A DNA stretch of 64,000 nt from JAYZQT01 sp036136335. GTDB taxonomy: Bacteria; Pseudomonadota; Alphaproteobacteria; MPNO01; UBA830. The translations under genes were made by a program, and so were the position numbers. Every line of letters begins with the position of its first letter. Within the stretch, counting starts at the first letter, position 1. Location of the stretch: NCBI GenBank assembly GCA_036136335.1, contig JAYZQT010000054.1:1-64000 (forward strand). The letters are read 5' to 3'. Of the stretch, positions 26,018 through 33,832 are shown piece by piece. Under the pieces are notes generated by a model. It was not told the origin of the DNA. It searched no databases and saw only the letters and a list, made by a program, of their open reading frames with translations.

Positions 26018-26851
26018 ATGCCGTATGCTACCACCCCTGATGGGATAAAACTTCTTTACCAGGAAACCGGGAACGGGACACCGATCCTTTTCATACATGA
26101 ATTCGCAGGTGACTGGCGCGCATGGGAACCTCAGGTATCCTATTTCAGCAGGCGCCGACGTTGCATAGTTTATTCCGCACGCGGGTACCCTGGTTCTGAT
26201 ATTCCCGAAGATCTTGCCAGCTATTCGCAGAACCTCGCTCGGGATGATGCACTCGCAATTCTGGACCATTTGGAGATTAGAAAGGCACACATCGTCGGTC
26301 TTTCTATGGGCGGGTTTGCCACGCTACATTTTGGGATGGCTTATCCCGACCGAACTCTTTCGCTAACCATCTGCGGATGCGGTTACGGAGCCGAGCCGGA
26401 GACCCGAGAAGAGTTTCGGAGCCTGTCGCTGACCGTCGCAAACAATTTTGAAACCCGCGGTGCCGTCGAGTACGCGGAGGAATATGTGACGGTACCCGGA
26501 CGTTTGACCTTTAAGCGAAAAGATCCACGGGGATGGACCGAATTTGTAACGCGGCTGCAGGAACACTCCAGCCTTGGATCAGCACTCACGCAACGGGGGG
26601 TACAGGCAGCCCGCCCGGGCCTTTGGGATCTTGAAACCCGCATAAAGGAGATTATGGTCCCCACCATGATTGTTACCGGCGATGACGACCGGCGTTGTCT
26701 TGCACCCGGTCTGTTCATGAAAAATCTTATTGATGGGTCGAGATTATTCGTAATACCAAACACCGGCCATGTGTTGAATTTGGAGGAACCCGGGCTTTTT
26801 AACGCGGTCCTAGAGGAGTTTTTCGCCGACATTGAAACGGGCAATCCTTAA
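26018..26851 (+). CDS. alpha/beta hydrolase
   Basis: A 277-residue alpha/beta-hydrolase fold protein. Visible elements are the oxyanion-hole region LFIHEFAGDWRAWEPQ near 25-40, the nucleophile elbow GLSMGGFA near 94-101, an acidic residue in VTGDDDRRC near 221-229 and the His in NTGHVLNLEEPG near 246-257. The ATG at 26018 has CGGAG seven bases upstream and gives the typical start with the substrate-facing strand TPDGIKLLYQETG; an earlier TTG at 25982 is in frame but unsupported. It stands alone between cobP and the fatty-acid genes. The substrate cannot be told; esterase or 3-oxoadipate enol-lactonase-like hydrolysis are possibilities. Confidence 0.85.
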   Translation: MPYATTPDGIKLLYQETGNGTPILFIHEFAGDWRAWEPQVSYFSRRRRCIVYSARGYPGSDIPEDLASYSQNLARDDALAILDHLEIRKAHIVGLSMGGFATLHFGMAYPDRTLSLTICGCGYGAEPETREEFRSLSLTVANNFETRGAVEYAEEYVTVPGRLTFKRKDPRGWTEFVTRLQEHSSLGSALTQRGVQAARPGLWDLETRIKEIMVPTMIVTGDDDRRCLAPGLFMKNLIDGSRLFVIPNTGHVLNLEEPGLFNAVLEEFFADIETGNP

Positions 26852-26883
26852 AGCGCCGGTGTTAACGCCAAATCCAGTCTAAT

Positions 26884-26902
26884 AGGGCACGAAAGCCCTT
26901 TT
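26884..26902. terminator. weak hairpin terminator between convergent genes
   Basis: AGGGC and GCCCT (5 bp, 6-nt loop ACGAAA) are followed by TTTT on the plus strand. It lies between the alpha/beta hydrolase stop and the acyl-CoA synthetase stop. Short stem and short T run make it a weak call. Confidence 0.4.
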
Positions 26903-26941
26903 AACAGAATGTCCAGCGTAGTCGGCGGTAGCAATTTGGTT

Positions 26942-28567
26942 TCACCCCGATACAAGTTTGTCGCCTGAATAACTATCACGTAGTTCCATCTTCAACAGCT
27001 TTCCCGTCGCGGTATGTGGCAATTCTTGAGCAAATACGACATCGTCCGGGATCCACCATTTTGCCACCTTTCCTTTGTAAAAAGTCAGCAGTTCTTCCGC
27101 GGTGACATCGCTGCCTTCATTACGAACCACTATCAGAAGGGGCCGTTCATCCCATTTTGAGTGAGCAACGCCAATTACCGCCGCTTCGAAGACATCCGGA
27201 TGACCCACCGCAATATTTTCGAGTTCGATGGAACTGATCCATTCTCCCCCGGACTTGATGACGTCTTTTGACCGGTCAGTAACGTGCATATACCCTTCAG
27301 GGTCGATAGTAGAAACATCGCCGGTTGCAAACCACCCTTCTGTATCGTGATTTTCACCTTCACCCCGATAATATTCACTACACACCCAGAAGCCACGGAC
27401 CTTAAGTTCACCGAATGCCTCACCATCATCAGGAAGCGTTTCATTGGCGTCGTTCACGATTTTCATATCGACGCCGTAACAGGGTCGGCCCTGTTTGATC
27501 TGGCGGTCATATCGTTCGTCGTCGGTGGCACCTTCCATCCCGTATTTGGGCCAGTTAACGGTACCCAGGGGCGACATCTCGGTCATACCCCAAGCGTGGA
27601 GTACTCTAACACCGTATTTCTCTTCCAACTCCACACTCATAGCCCTCGGCGTCGCAGACCCACCGATCAGGCAATATTCCAGGGTTTCAACGAATTTTCC
27701 CGAACGTTCCAGATAATCTAGCAGGCCGAGCCAGACTGTTGGCACACCAGCCGACAAGGAAACCCCTTCAGATTCAATAAGCTGATGCAGGTTTTCACCA
27801 TCCATTTGCATACCTGGCATAACAAGCTTAGCCCCGACCATCGTGGTCGAGTATGGCAACCCCCAGCCGTTGACATGAAACATTGGAACTACTGGCATAA
27901 CCGAATCGCGTGCCGAAATATTTATCATGTCAGGCATCACAGACGCTAAGGCGTGAAGCACGGTCGAACGATGTGAGTAAAGTACACCCTTCGGCTTACC
28001 AGTGGTCCCTGAGCTGTAACACATTGAGGATGCAGTATTTTCATCAAGATCCGGCCAGTCATAATTCCCGGTTTGCCCTGCGAGAAGTGTTTCGTAACAA
28101 TGAATATTTGGCAGGTCAGTCTCCGGCATGTGCAATTCGTCGGTCATGATAACAAAGGCCTTTATCGACCGCAGGTCCTGCAAAATTTCTTCAAGCAGAG
28201 GAACAAATGTCAGGTCGGCAAATAGGATGCTGTCCTCAGCATGATTAATGATGTAGGAGATCTGGCCAGGAAACAGGCGTGGATTGATCATGTGGCATAC
28301 CGCACCCATCCCGGAAACGCCATAATACAGCTCGTAATGCCTGTAACCGTTCCATGCCAGTGTCGCCACGCGATCACCGCCTCCTGCACCGAGGACATTG
28401 AGAGCCTGTGCGAGTTTTTTTGCACGCACTTGCGCATCGACATAGCTATACCGATGGATTGGTCCTTCTACCGTTCGCGAAACTATCTCAGTGCGGCCGT
28501 GATACTTCGCTGCGTGCTCCAGTACCGATGAAATCAACAACGGCTTGTTCATCATCAGACCAAACAT
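26942..28567 (-). CDS. long/medium-chain acyl-CoA synthetase (AMP-forming)
   Basis: An adenylate-forming enzyme that activates a carboxylic acid to its CoA thioester. The 541-residue protein has the P-loop SSGTTGKPKGVLYSHR (near 175-190), the A5 motif GMTEMSPLG near 333, the ATP-site TGDVSTIDPEGYMHVTDRSKD near 415-435 and the C-terminal Lys region ATGKLLKMELR near 521-531. The N-terminus resembles the 540-residue fatty-acyl-CoA synthetases annotated with 3-methylmercaptopropionyl-CoA ligase. The ATG at 28567 follows AGGGAGGG; an upstream ATG in frame at 28597 is less likely. It is divergent from the enoyl-CoA hydratase and probably supplies the acyl-CoA used by that run, like LvaE in the levulinate operon. 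Confidence 0.92.
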   Translation of the reverse strand: MFGLMMNKPLLISSVLEHAAKYHGRTEIVSRTVEGPIHRYSYVDAQVRAKKLAQALNVLGAGGGDRVATLAWNGYRHYELYYGVSGMGAVCHMINPRLFPGQISYIINHAEDSILFADLTFVPLLEEILQDLRSIKAFVIMTDELHMPETDLPNIHCYETLLAGQTGNYDWPDLDENTASSMCYSSGTTGKPKGVLYSHRSTVLHALASVMPDMINISARDSVMPVVPMFHVNGWGLPYSTTMVGAKLVMPGMQMDGENLHQLIESEGVSLSAGVPTVWLGLLDYLERSGKFVETLEYCLIGGSATPRAMSVELEEKYGVRVLHAWGMTEMSPLGTVNWPKYGMEGATDDERYDRQIKQGRPCYGVDMKIVNDANETLPDDGEAFGELKVRGFWVCSEYYRGEGENHDTEGWFATGDVSTIDPEGYMHVTDRSKDVIKSGGEWISSIELENIAVGHPDVFEAAVIGVAHSKWDERPLLIVVRNEGSDVTAEELLTFYKGKVAKWWIPDDVVFAQELPHTATGKLLKMELRDSYSGDKLVSG

Positions 28568-28659
28568 TTGCGACCCTCCCTTTGATTGTCTGTACATTTA
28601 CGGTTAAACCGAAACTATCGCCACAAACGGTGCCTGACAATAAATTGAAGGGAGTCGAG
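28568..28659. promoter_or_regulatory. divergent promoter region with CGGTT-A-AACCG palindrome
   Basis: The 92 nt between the acyl-CoA synthetase and enoyl-CoA hydratase starts must drive both directions. An interrupted perfect palindrome, CGGTT A AACCG at 28601-28611, sits in the middle and is a candidate operator for a TetR- or FadR-type regulator. No regulator gene is present nearby. Confidence 0.35.
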
Positions 28660-29448
28660 ATGGAATTCGAAACACTATCTTTCGAAGTTGCCGACAGTAT
28701 CGCCCGCCTGGCGCTTAATCGACCCGATGCCGCAAATACATTTAACAAAGAAATATGCCGTGAGCTCCTGGAAGCGGCCATAATCTGCGATGAACAGGAA
28801 GAAATACGAGCCGTTGTACTGACAGGTGAGGGGCAAATTTTCTCAGCAGGCGGAGACCTGAAATTCTTTGCAAGTCAGGGTGACGGCCTAAGTGCAGCGT
28901 TGAAAGAAATTACGGGCCTTCTACACGCAGCAATAGGGCGGATGGCCCACATGGACGCACCCGTTGTCGGGGCGATCAATGGCATGGCGGCCGGTGCTGG
29001 TTTGAGTTTAGCAGCTGCATGCGACTACACCATTTCGGCTCAATCCACCAAGTACACACTGGCCTATACCGCGGCCGGATTATCCCCAGACGGGTCATCT
29101 ACCTGGTTTTTACCTCGCCTTATTGGTCTCCGTCGAGCGCGCGAGCTGATGCTCACAAGCCGAATGGTCAGCGCTGATGAAGCATGTCAAATAGGCCTTG
29201 TGGACAGGGTTGTCGCGGACGAAGACCTAGACGTTGAAGCGCACAAGCAAGCAAAAACCTTTGCCGCTGGTCCAACCAAAGCATACGGTGCGGTCAAGCG
29301 CCTTTTGCAGGAAACCTGGACGAGTAAACTGGAAGTCCAGATGGAGCAAGAAACCCAGGCTATCAGTGACCTCGCGCGTACTAACGATGCGCGCGAGGGG
29401 ATAGACTCCTTTATTAACAAACGTAAACCTAGTTTCAAAGGTGAATAG
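28660..29448 (+). CDS. enoyl-CoA hydratase/isomerase family protein
   Basis: A crotonase-fold protein of 262 residues. The oxyanion-hole motifs are visible: GEGQIFSAGGDLKFFA near 56-71 and INGMAAGAGLSLAAACDYTISA near 105-126. The usual catalytic Glu pair of hydratases is not clear (the second position reads AGLSPDGSSTWFLPRLIG, where Asp follows Pro), so an isomerase or hydratase of the PaaG type is as likely as a classical FadB-type hydratase. The start at 28660 has GAAGGGAG just upstream; a longer frame from 28408 would overlap the divergent synthetase and is rejected. First gene of a tight six-gene run. Confidence 0.9.
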   Translation: MEFETLSFEVADSIARLALNRPDAANTFNKEICRELLEAAIICDEQEEIRAVVLTGEGQIFSAGGDLKFFASQGDGLSAALKEITGLLHAAIGRMAHMDAPVVGAINGMAAGAGLSLAAACDYTISAQSTKYTLAYTAAGLSPDGSSTWFLPRLIGLRRARELMLTSRMVSADEACQIGLVDRVVADEDLDVEAHKQAKTFAAGPTKAYGAVKRLLQETWTSKLEVQMEQETQAISDLARTNDAREGIDSFINKRKPSFKGE

Positions 29449-29449
29449 T

Positions 29450-30319
29450 ATGCATTCGGCCAGCAAGAAATTCGCTGAGATATACGACAAAAGGATGGCC
29501 TATACTGAAACGGGCGAAGGTAGCCCAATTCTTTTTTTGCATGGTAATCCAACCTCGTCCTATCTGTGGAGAAACGTCATACCCCATCTAGAAAAATTGG
29601 GTCGTTGCATCGCCCCGGATCTGATCGGTATGGGAGATTCGGACAAATTGGATAACCCTGGATCAAAAAGTTACCGATTTGTGGAACACAGGAAATACCT
29701 GGATGGGCTGCTGGCACACCTCGGCGTGAATTCTAATGTTACACTGGTCCTACACGACTGGGGATCCGCACTCGGCTTTGACTGGGCAAACAGGAACAGG
29801 TTGGCTGTAAAGGCTATTGCCTACATGGAAGCTATCGTCAAACCAATCGTATGGGACGACTGGCCCGAAAAGTCACGCCCGATTTTTTCTGGATTGAGGT
29901 CTCCCGCTGGCGACAAGCTGGTTCTAGAGAGCAACGCATTCGTCGAGCTAATCCTGCCGGGATCGGTCATGAGAGCCCTTTCCGACGAGGAAATGGCGGA
30001 ATACCGGCGCCCATATATCAAAACTGGCGAAGATCGCCGTCCAACACTCACCTGGCCACGACAGATACCAATCGAAGGGGAGCCTGAAGACGTGGTAAAC
30101 GTCGTACAATCCTATGCGGACTGGTTAAGTAAGTCCGGGATACCCAAACTGTTCATTAATGCCGACCCGGGGGCAATACTGGTGGGTAACCAGAGGGAAT
30201 TCTGCCGTACCTGGCCTAACCAACGGGAGGTTACGATCCCCGGTATCCATTTTATCCAAGAGGATTCACCCGACCAAGTCGGTATAGCGGTCGCTGACTG
30301 GTTAAAACCAATCTCATGA
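29450..30319 (+). CDS. dhaA: haloalkane dehalogenase (HLD-II subfamily)
   Basis: Haloalkane dehalogenases hydrolyse carbon-halogen bonds to alcohols through an aspartyl ester. The 289-residue protein has the whole HLD-II set: halide-binding Asn in FLHGNPTSSYLWRN (near 32-45), nucleophile Asp followed by halide-binding Trp in LHDWGSALGFDWA (near 101-113), catalytic Glu in AYMEAIVKP (near 125-133) and the base His in IPGIHFIQEDSPDQ (near 261-274). The ATG at 29450 begins 2 nt after the hydratase stop; AAGGTG lies 6 nt upstream. Its stop overlaps the SDR start by 4 nt. It is unusual to find it embedded in an acyl-CoA catabolic operon. Confidence 0.92.
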   Translation: MHSASKKFAEIYDKRMAYTETGEGSPILFLHGNPTSSYLWRNVIPHLEKLGRCIAPDLIGMGDSDKLDNPGSKSYRFVEHRKYLDGLLAHLGVNSNVTLVLHDWGSALGFDWANRNRLAVKAIAYMEAIVKPIVWDDWPEKSRPIFSGLRSPAGDKLVLESNAFVELILPGSVMRALSDEEMAEYRRPYIKTGEDRRPTLTWPRQIPIEGEPEDVVNVVQSYADWLSKSGIPKLFINADPGAILVGNQREFCRTWPNQREVTIPGIHFIQEDSPDQVGIAVADWLKPIS

Positions 30320-31074
30320 CAGCCAATTTTTCCCTGAAAGGACAGGTCGCGCTCGTCACTGGAGCTTCGTCTGGCCTTGGTCAGGCCTTCGCAGGTTTTC
30401 TGTCAAACGCGGGCGCCAATGTAGTGCTTGGCGCCCGACGCAAAGGACAATGCGACGCAGCAGCCCAAAAAATTGTTGGACCCACCCTGGCGGTTTCCCT
30501 TGATGTCACCAATCGCGAGAATATCGAGATTGCCGTCGAAACAGCCGAACAGAAGTTCGGCCCCGTCTCAATTCTTGTCAACAATGCAGGCACCGTCAGC
30601 GACCAACCGCTTGTAGACACTTCCGAGGACAACTGGAAACGGGTAATTGAGACGAATCTGACCGGTTGCTGGTTGATGACGCAAACTTTAGCAAAACGCA
30701 TGATCGCCACGAATACAGCCGGCCGAATTGTCAATATTTCATCAATCCTCGGAACAACGCCAGTCGGCCAGATACACGCCTATTCTGCCTCCAAGGCAGG
30801 TATTAACCAGCTCACACGAACGTCAGCAATTGAGCTGGCACGTCACGGGATTTCTGTTAATGCGATCGCCCCCGGGTATATCGAGACAGACCTCAACCGC
30901 GACTTCTTGAAAGGGCCAGTTGGCGACCGTATAACGAAACGCATTCCCCACCGACGGTTTGGTCGGTTAGCCGAGCTGGAGGGTGTGCTGATTTTGCTTA
31001 CTTCACCAGCCGGCGCCTATATGACCGGGGAAATTGTGACTGTCGACGGTGGCCTAAGCCTCAGCGGGATGTAG
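30316..31074 (+). CDS. SDR family oxidoreductase
   Basis: A 252-residue classical short-chain dehydrogenase. It has the cofactor motif TGASSGLGQAF near 16-26, VNNAGTVSD near 89-97, catalytic Ser in NISSILGT (near 138), Tyr and Lys in YSASKAG (near 155-161) and the AIAPGYIETDLNRD region near 184-197. It overlaps the dehalogenase stop and lies 5 nt ahead of the acyl-CoA dehydrogenase. In the P. putida lva operon an SDR (LvaD) accompanies the kinase and dehydrogenase; here it could also oxidise an alcohol made by the dehalogenase. Cofactor preference is not clear. Confidence 0.92.
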   Translation: MTANFSLKGQVALVTGASSGLGQAFAGFLSNAGANVVLGARRKGQCDAAAQKIVGPTLAVSLDVTNRENIEIAVETAEQKFGPVSILVNNAGTVSDQPLVDTSEDNWKRVIETNLTGCWLMTQTLAKRMIATNTAGRIVNISSILGTTPVGQIHAYSASKAGINQLTRTSAIELARHGISVNAIAPGYIETDLNRDFLKGPVGDRITKRIPHRRFGRLAELEGVLILLTSPAGAYMTGEIVTVDGGLSLSGM

Positions 31075-31079
31075 AGAAT

Positions 31080-32279
31080 ATGATGAACTTCGCCCTGCCC
31101 AAAGAAATCGAAAATTACCGGGCACGCATCCACGAGTTTGTGGAGACACATATAATACCGTTGGAAGCGAGCTCCGCAAACTACGATGAGCACGAAAATA
31201 TAAAGGCCGACATCCTCCAGAAAGTGCGGCAGAAAGTGAAATCTGAGGGACTTTGGGCAATCCAAATGCCCAAGGATCGCGGCGGACAGGGGTTAGGCGT
31301 GGCAGGCATGGCTCCCTGTTATGAGGAAATGAACCGATCGATATTCGGGCCTGTCTGCTTTAACGCGGCCGCTCCGGACGATGGCAACATGATTGTTCTC
31401 AATAAAATCGCTACAGATTCTCAAAAGGAAAGATGGCTGCAACCGATCATCGATGGAGAGGTTCGTTCATCATTCGCCATGACCGAGCCAGCTCCGGGGT
31501 CAGGGTCGGATCCTGCAGCGATGCTGACGAGTGCAGAAAAAAAGGGGGACTGCTGGATAGTTAATGGACGAAAATGGTTTATCACGGGCGCTGCAGAGGC
31601 AAAACATTTTATACTGATTGCCCGCACCTCAGGAGACACCCGCAAGGGACTCACGGCATTCCTATTTGATGCGGACCAGCCTGGTTGGGACATTCTCCGC
31701 CGAATACCCATCATGGGACCAGAAGAACACGGCGGACACTGTGAAATTCAATTCGATGGGCTCGAAATTCCTGACGAGAACCGGCTTATGAATGTGGGCG
31801 ATGGGCTGAAAGTTACCCAGATTAGGCTCGGGACCGCGCGGCTTACACACTGTATGAGATGGACCGGGATGGCCAAACGCGCTCTCGAGGAATCGTTCGA
31901 ATACGTAAAAAAGCGCAAAGCTTTCGGTGAAATTCTATCGGAACATGAAGGGGTGCAATGGCTTCTTGGTGAAGCGGCGATGCAGATTGAAATTGGCCGC
32001 CTTCTTACCATGCGCGCTGCGGTAAAGCTGGATGCTGGGGGTTTTGCTCGCAAAGAAGTATCGATGGCCAAAGTCGTTGTGTCTGAAACACTGCACAAGG
32101 CCATCGATACCGCTATCCAACTCCGAGGGGCACAGGGATATTCAAAGGATACGCCGCTGGAATGGATGTATCGTTACGCCCGGCAGGCCCGCTTGGTGGA
32201 CGGCGCGTCAGAGACACATAAAATGGTGCTGGCGCGTTACCTGTTGAGTGAGGGTCACGGCTTCTGGAGCTGGGACTAA
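31080..32279 (+). CDS. acyl-CoA dehydrogenase (LvaC/ACAD11-like by context)
   Basis: A flavoprotein of 399 residues with the acyl-CoA dehydrogenase layout: N-terminal helical domain, FAMTEPAPGSGSDPAAM near 132-148 (flavin/substrate contact), WFITGAAEAKHFILIAR near 165-181, the mid-barrel FDADQPGWDI, and C-terminal QLRGAQGYSKDTPLEWMYR near 347-365. The catalytic-base region of canonical dehydrogenases is not obvious. It is directly followed by the APH-like kinase and DUF6285 genes, the arrangement seen in bacterial lva operons. In animals the kinase and dehydrogenase are fused as ACAD10/ACAD11, where they act on 4-hydroxyacyl-CoAs. That role is inferred from context. Confidence 0.92.
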   Translation: MMNFALPKEIENYRARIHEFVETHIIPLEASSANYDEHENIKADILQKVRQKVKSEGLWAIQMPKDRGGQGLGVAGMAPCYEEMNRSIFGPVCFNAAAPDDGNMIVLNKIATDSQKERWLQPIIDGEVRSSFAMTEPAPGSGSDPAAMLTSAEKKGDCWIVNGRKWFITGAAEAKHFILIARTSGDTRKGLTAFLFDADQPGWDILRRIPIMGPEEHGGHCEIQFDGLEIPDENRLMNVGDGLKVTQIRLGTARLTHCMRWTGMAKRALEESFEYVKKRKAFGEILSEHEGVQWLLGEAAMQIEIGRLLTMRAAVKLDAGGFARKEVSMAKVVVSETLHKAIDTAIQLRGAQGYSKDTPLEWMYRYARQARLVDGASETHKMVLARYLLSEGHGFWSWD

Positions 32280-32280
32280 C

Positions 32281-33264
32281 ATGTCTCTCGACGGTTTCAT
32301 TCGCTGCGCGGCGGGTGCGGAGAGTGTTAAAACCGAAGAGGGACACCTTTTGGCCGGAGGGGCTATTCAACAGAACCGCGCCATGAAGGTTGTTATCCGG
32401 GGTGGCGAGTTCGAGGGCACCCACGAGATGGTGCTCCGTGCCGAAGCGCCTGCGACGATTGCAGAAAGCAGGCCGCTGACACATCAGTTCAAACTTCTGG
32501 AGGCCGCCAAGAGGGCGGCCATAAACGCACCGCGCCCCTACTGGTGTTGTGAAGATCCAGAAATTACCGGCAAGCCGTTTTACCTTATGGAGCGAGTGTT
32601 CGGCGAAGCACTTGGCGTACGGATAACCCGTGCGGGCGCTCAGCCAGACCTGGCAGCACAGCTGGGCGAAGAACTTGCCCGCATACATGATATAAAACAA
32701 TCACAAGATGGATTGGAATTTTTAGAAGATGTGCAGGTTTCACCTGCTCTGGATGCTATCGCCAAATACCGCAGGTACCTCGACGAGCTGCCGGAACCAC
32801 ATCCCGTTCTTGAGTGGACCCTGCGGTGGTTGGAGCTCGCTGCGCCACCTTCTCCTGAAATTGTGCTTTGCCATCGGGACTTTCGTACTGGAAACTACAT
32901 GGTGGAGGGCGGCAAACTCACCGGTATTCTCGACTGGGAGTTTGCGGGCTGGGGAGACCCCCACGAAGATATCGCGTGGTTTTGTGCACGATGCTGGCGA
33001 TTTTCCGGTGTTGAACTTGAGGCCGGAGGAATAGCGGAACGCCCGATTTTTTATCAAGCCTACGAGCAGGGGTCCGGACGACGCTTAAACCCAGAAACAA
33101 TAGCATATTGGGAGGCAATGGCTCATGTGCGTTGGGCCGTAATCGCTCTACAACAATCCATGCGCCACCGTTCTGGATTGGAACGAAGCCTCGAGCTGGG
33201 TTTGATCGGGCGGCGGGTATCTGAACTAGAATACGAATGCCTCAGGCTCACGGGGGCACTCTAA
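32281..33264 (+). CDS. APH-like phosphotransferase (LvaA/ACAD10-type acyl-CoA kinase by context)
   Basis: A 327-residue aminoglycoside-phosphotransferase-fold kinase. The N-lobe includes MKVVIRGGEFEGTHEMVLR, and the catalytic loop is LCHRDFRTGNYMVEGG near residues 199-214 (HxDxxxxN-type Asp and Asn). The metal-binding ILDWEFAGWGDPHEDIAW follows near 219-236. The ATG at 32281 lies 1 nt after the dehydrogenase stop and its own stop TAA overlaps the next ATG. Antibiotic resistance is unlikely: homologues next to an acyl-CoA dehydrogenase and a DUF6285 protein phosphorylate the 4-hydroxyl of hydroxyacyl-CoAs in the P. putida levulinate pathway. Confidence 0.9.
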   Translation: MSLDGFIRCAAGAESVKTEEGHLLAGGAIQQNRAMKVVIRGGEFEGTHEMVLRAEAPATIAESRPLTHQFKLLEAAKRAAINAPRPYWCCEDPEITGKPFYLMERVFGEALGVRITRAGAQPDLAAQLGEELARIHDIKQSQDGLEFLEDVQVSPALDAIAKYRRYLDELPEPHPVLEWTLRWLELAAPPSPEIVLCHRDFRTGNYMVEGGKLTGILDWEFAGWGDPHEDIAWFCARCWRFSGVELEAGGIAERPIFYQAYEQGSGRRLNPETIAYWEAMAHVRWAVIALQQSMRHRSGLERSLELGLIGRRVSELEYECLRLTGAL

Positions 33265-33641
33265 TGCGGGATCGGCCCAACGCCCTGGAACTCCTTGAGA
33301 TGGCAGAGGAAACACTGGTGGATAGTGTGACACCTGACCTGTCACCACGACAGCGTTACAATGTTGCGCTAATAACCTCCGCTCTTGGTATCGCGCGTCG
33401 GGAATTGAACGGCGAGACCTCACCATGGCCGCACGAATTGGCAGCACTCGAAGAACTTTATCGACATGATCAAAGCGGATCCAGCGTAGCTAACATTGAC
33501 AATTTGAACCGCCAGTTTGCAGCGGACCTGCGCTCAGGCATTTATGACAGACACACAGCAAGCCACACAAAAGCAATCAAAATCCTTCGCGAAGACACGC
33601 TTGCACGCCTGGCGGAGGATAATCCGCGTTACCAAAAGTAA
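33264..33641 (+). CDS. DUF6285 protein (LvaB-like kinase partner by context)
   Basis: A 125-residue mostly helical, charged protein beginning MRDRPNALELLEMAEETL and containing YNVALITSALGIARREL near 34-50. I recognise it as the DUF6285 type found beside APH-like kinases. In P. putida the small LvaB protein is needed for LvaA kinase activity, and this gene has the same position and size class. The start at 33264 overlaps the kinase stop (TAATG), implying coupled translation. It is the last gene of the run; no terminator was seen after it. Confidence 0.8.
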   Translation: MRDRPNALELLEMAEETLVDSVTPDLSPRQRYNVALITSALGIARRELNGETSPWPHELAALEELYRHDQSGSSVANIDNLNRQFAADLRSGIYDRHTASHTKAIKILREDTLARLAEDNPRYQK

Positions 33642-33712
33642 CGTAAGACAAACAACGGGCCGCCGCATGTGATGGGACCTGCGATCTACCTGGTGGGGAG
33701 ATGAATTAAAAG

Positions 33713-33726
33713 TTAGCGATTGCTAA
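33713..33726. promoter_or_regulatory. palindrome upstream of metal ABC operon, candidate operator
   Basis: TTAGC-GATT-GCTAA is a perfect 5-bp inverted repeat, followed by an AT-rich stretch (AATAATATAG), about 110 nt before the substrate-binding protein gene. The position and composition suit a metalloregulator (Zur-, Mur- or DtxR-type) site, but it does not clearly match a consensus I know. Confidence 0.3.
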
Positions 33727-33832
33727 ATAATATAGCTGTGATTTATATAATTAGTGCTTGCGAAATCAACACAGCGCTGTAGAGTTTGGAGGGGCTTTAA
33801 AAAGAAAAACGACGAAATATACGGTGGGACGA

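Noticed and set aside
28408..28659. N-terminal extension of the enoyl-CoA hydratase by 84 codons.
   Set aside because: It overlaps the start of the divergent acyl-CoA synthetase and is unrelated to the crotonase fold; ATG 28660 has a good ribosome binding site.
32281..33264. APH-fold gene as an aminoglycoside resistance determinant.
   Set aside because: Its overlaps with acyl-CoA dehydrogenase and DUF6285 genes fit a hydroxyacyl-CoA kinase far better; no mobile element is nearby.
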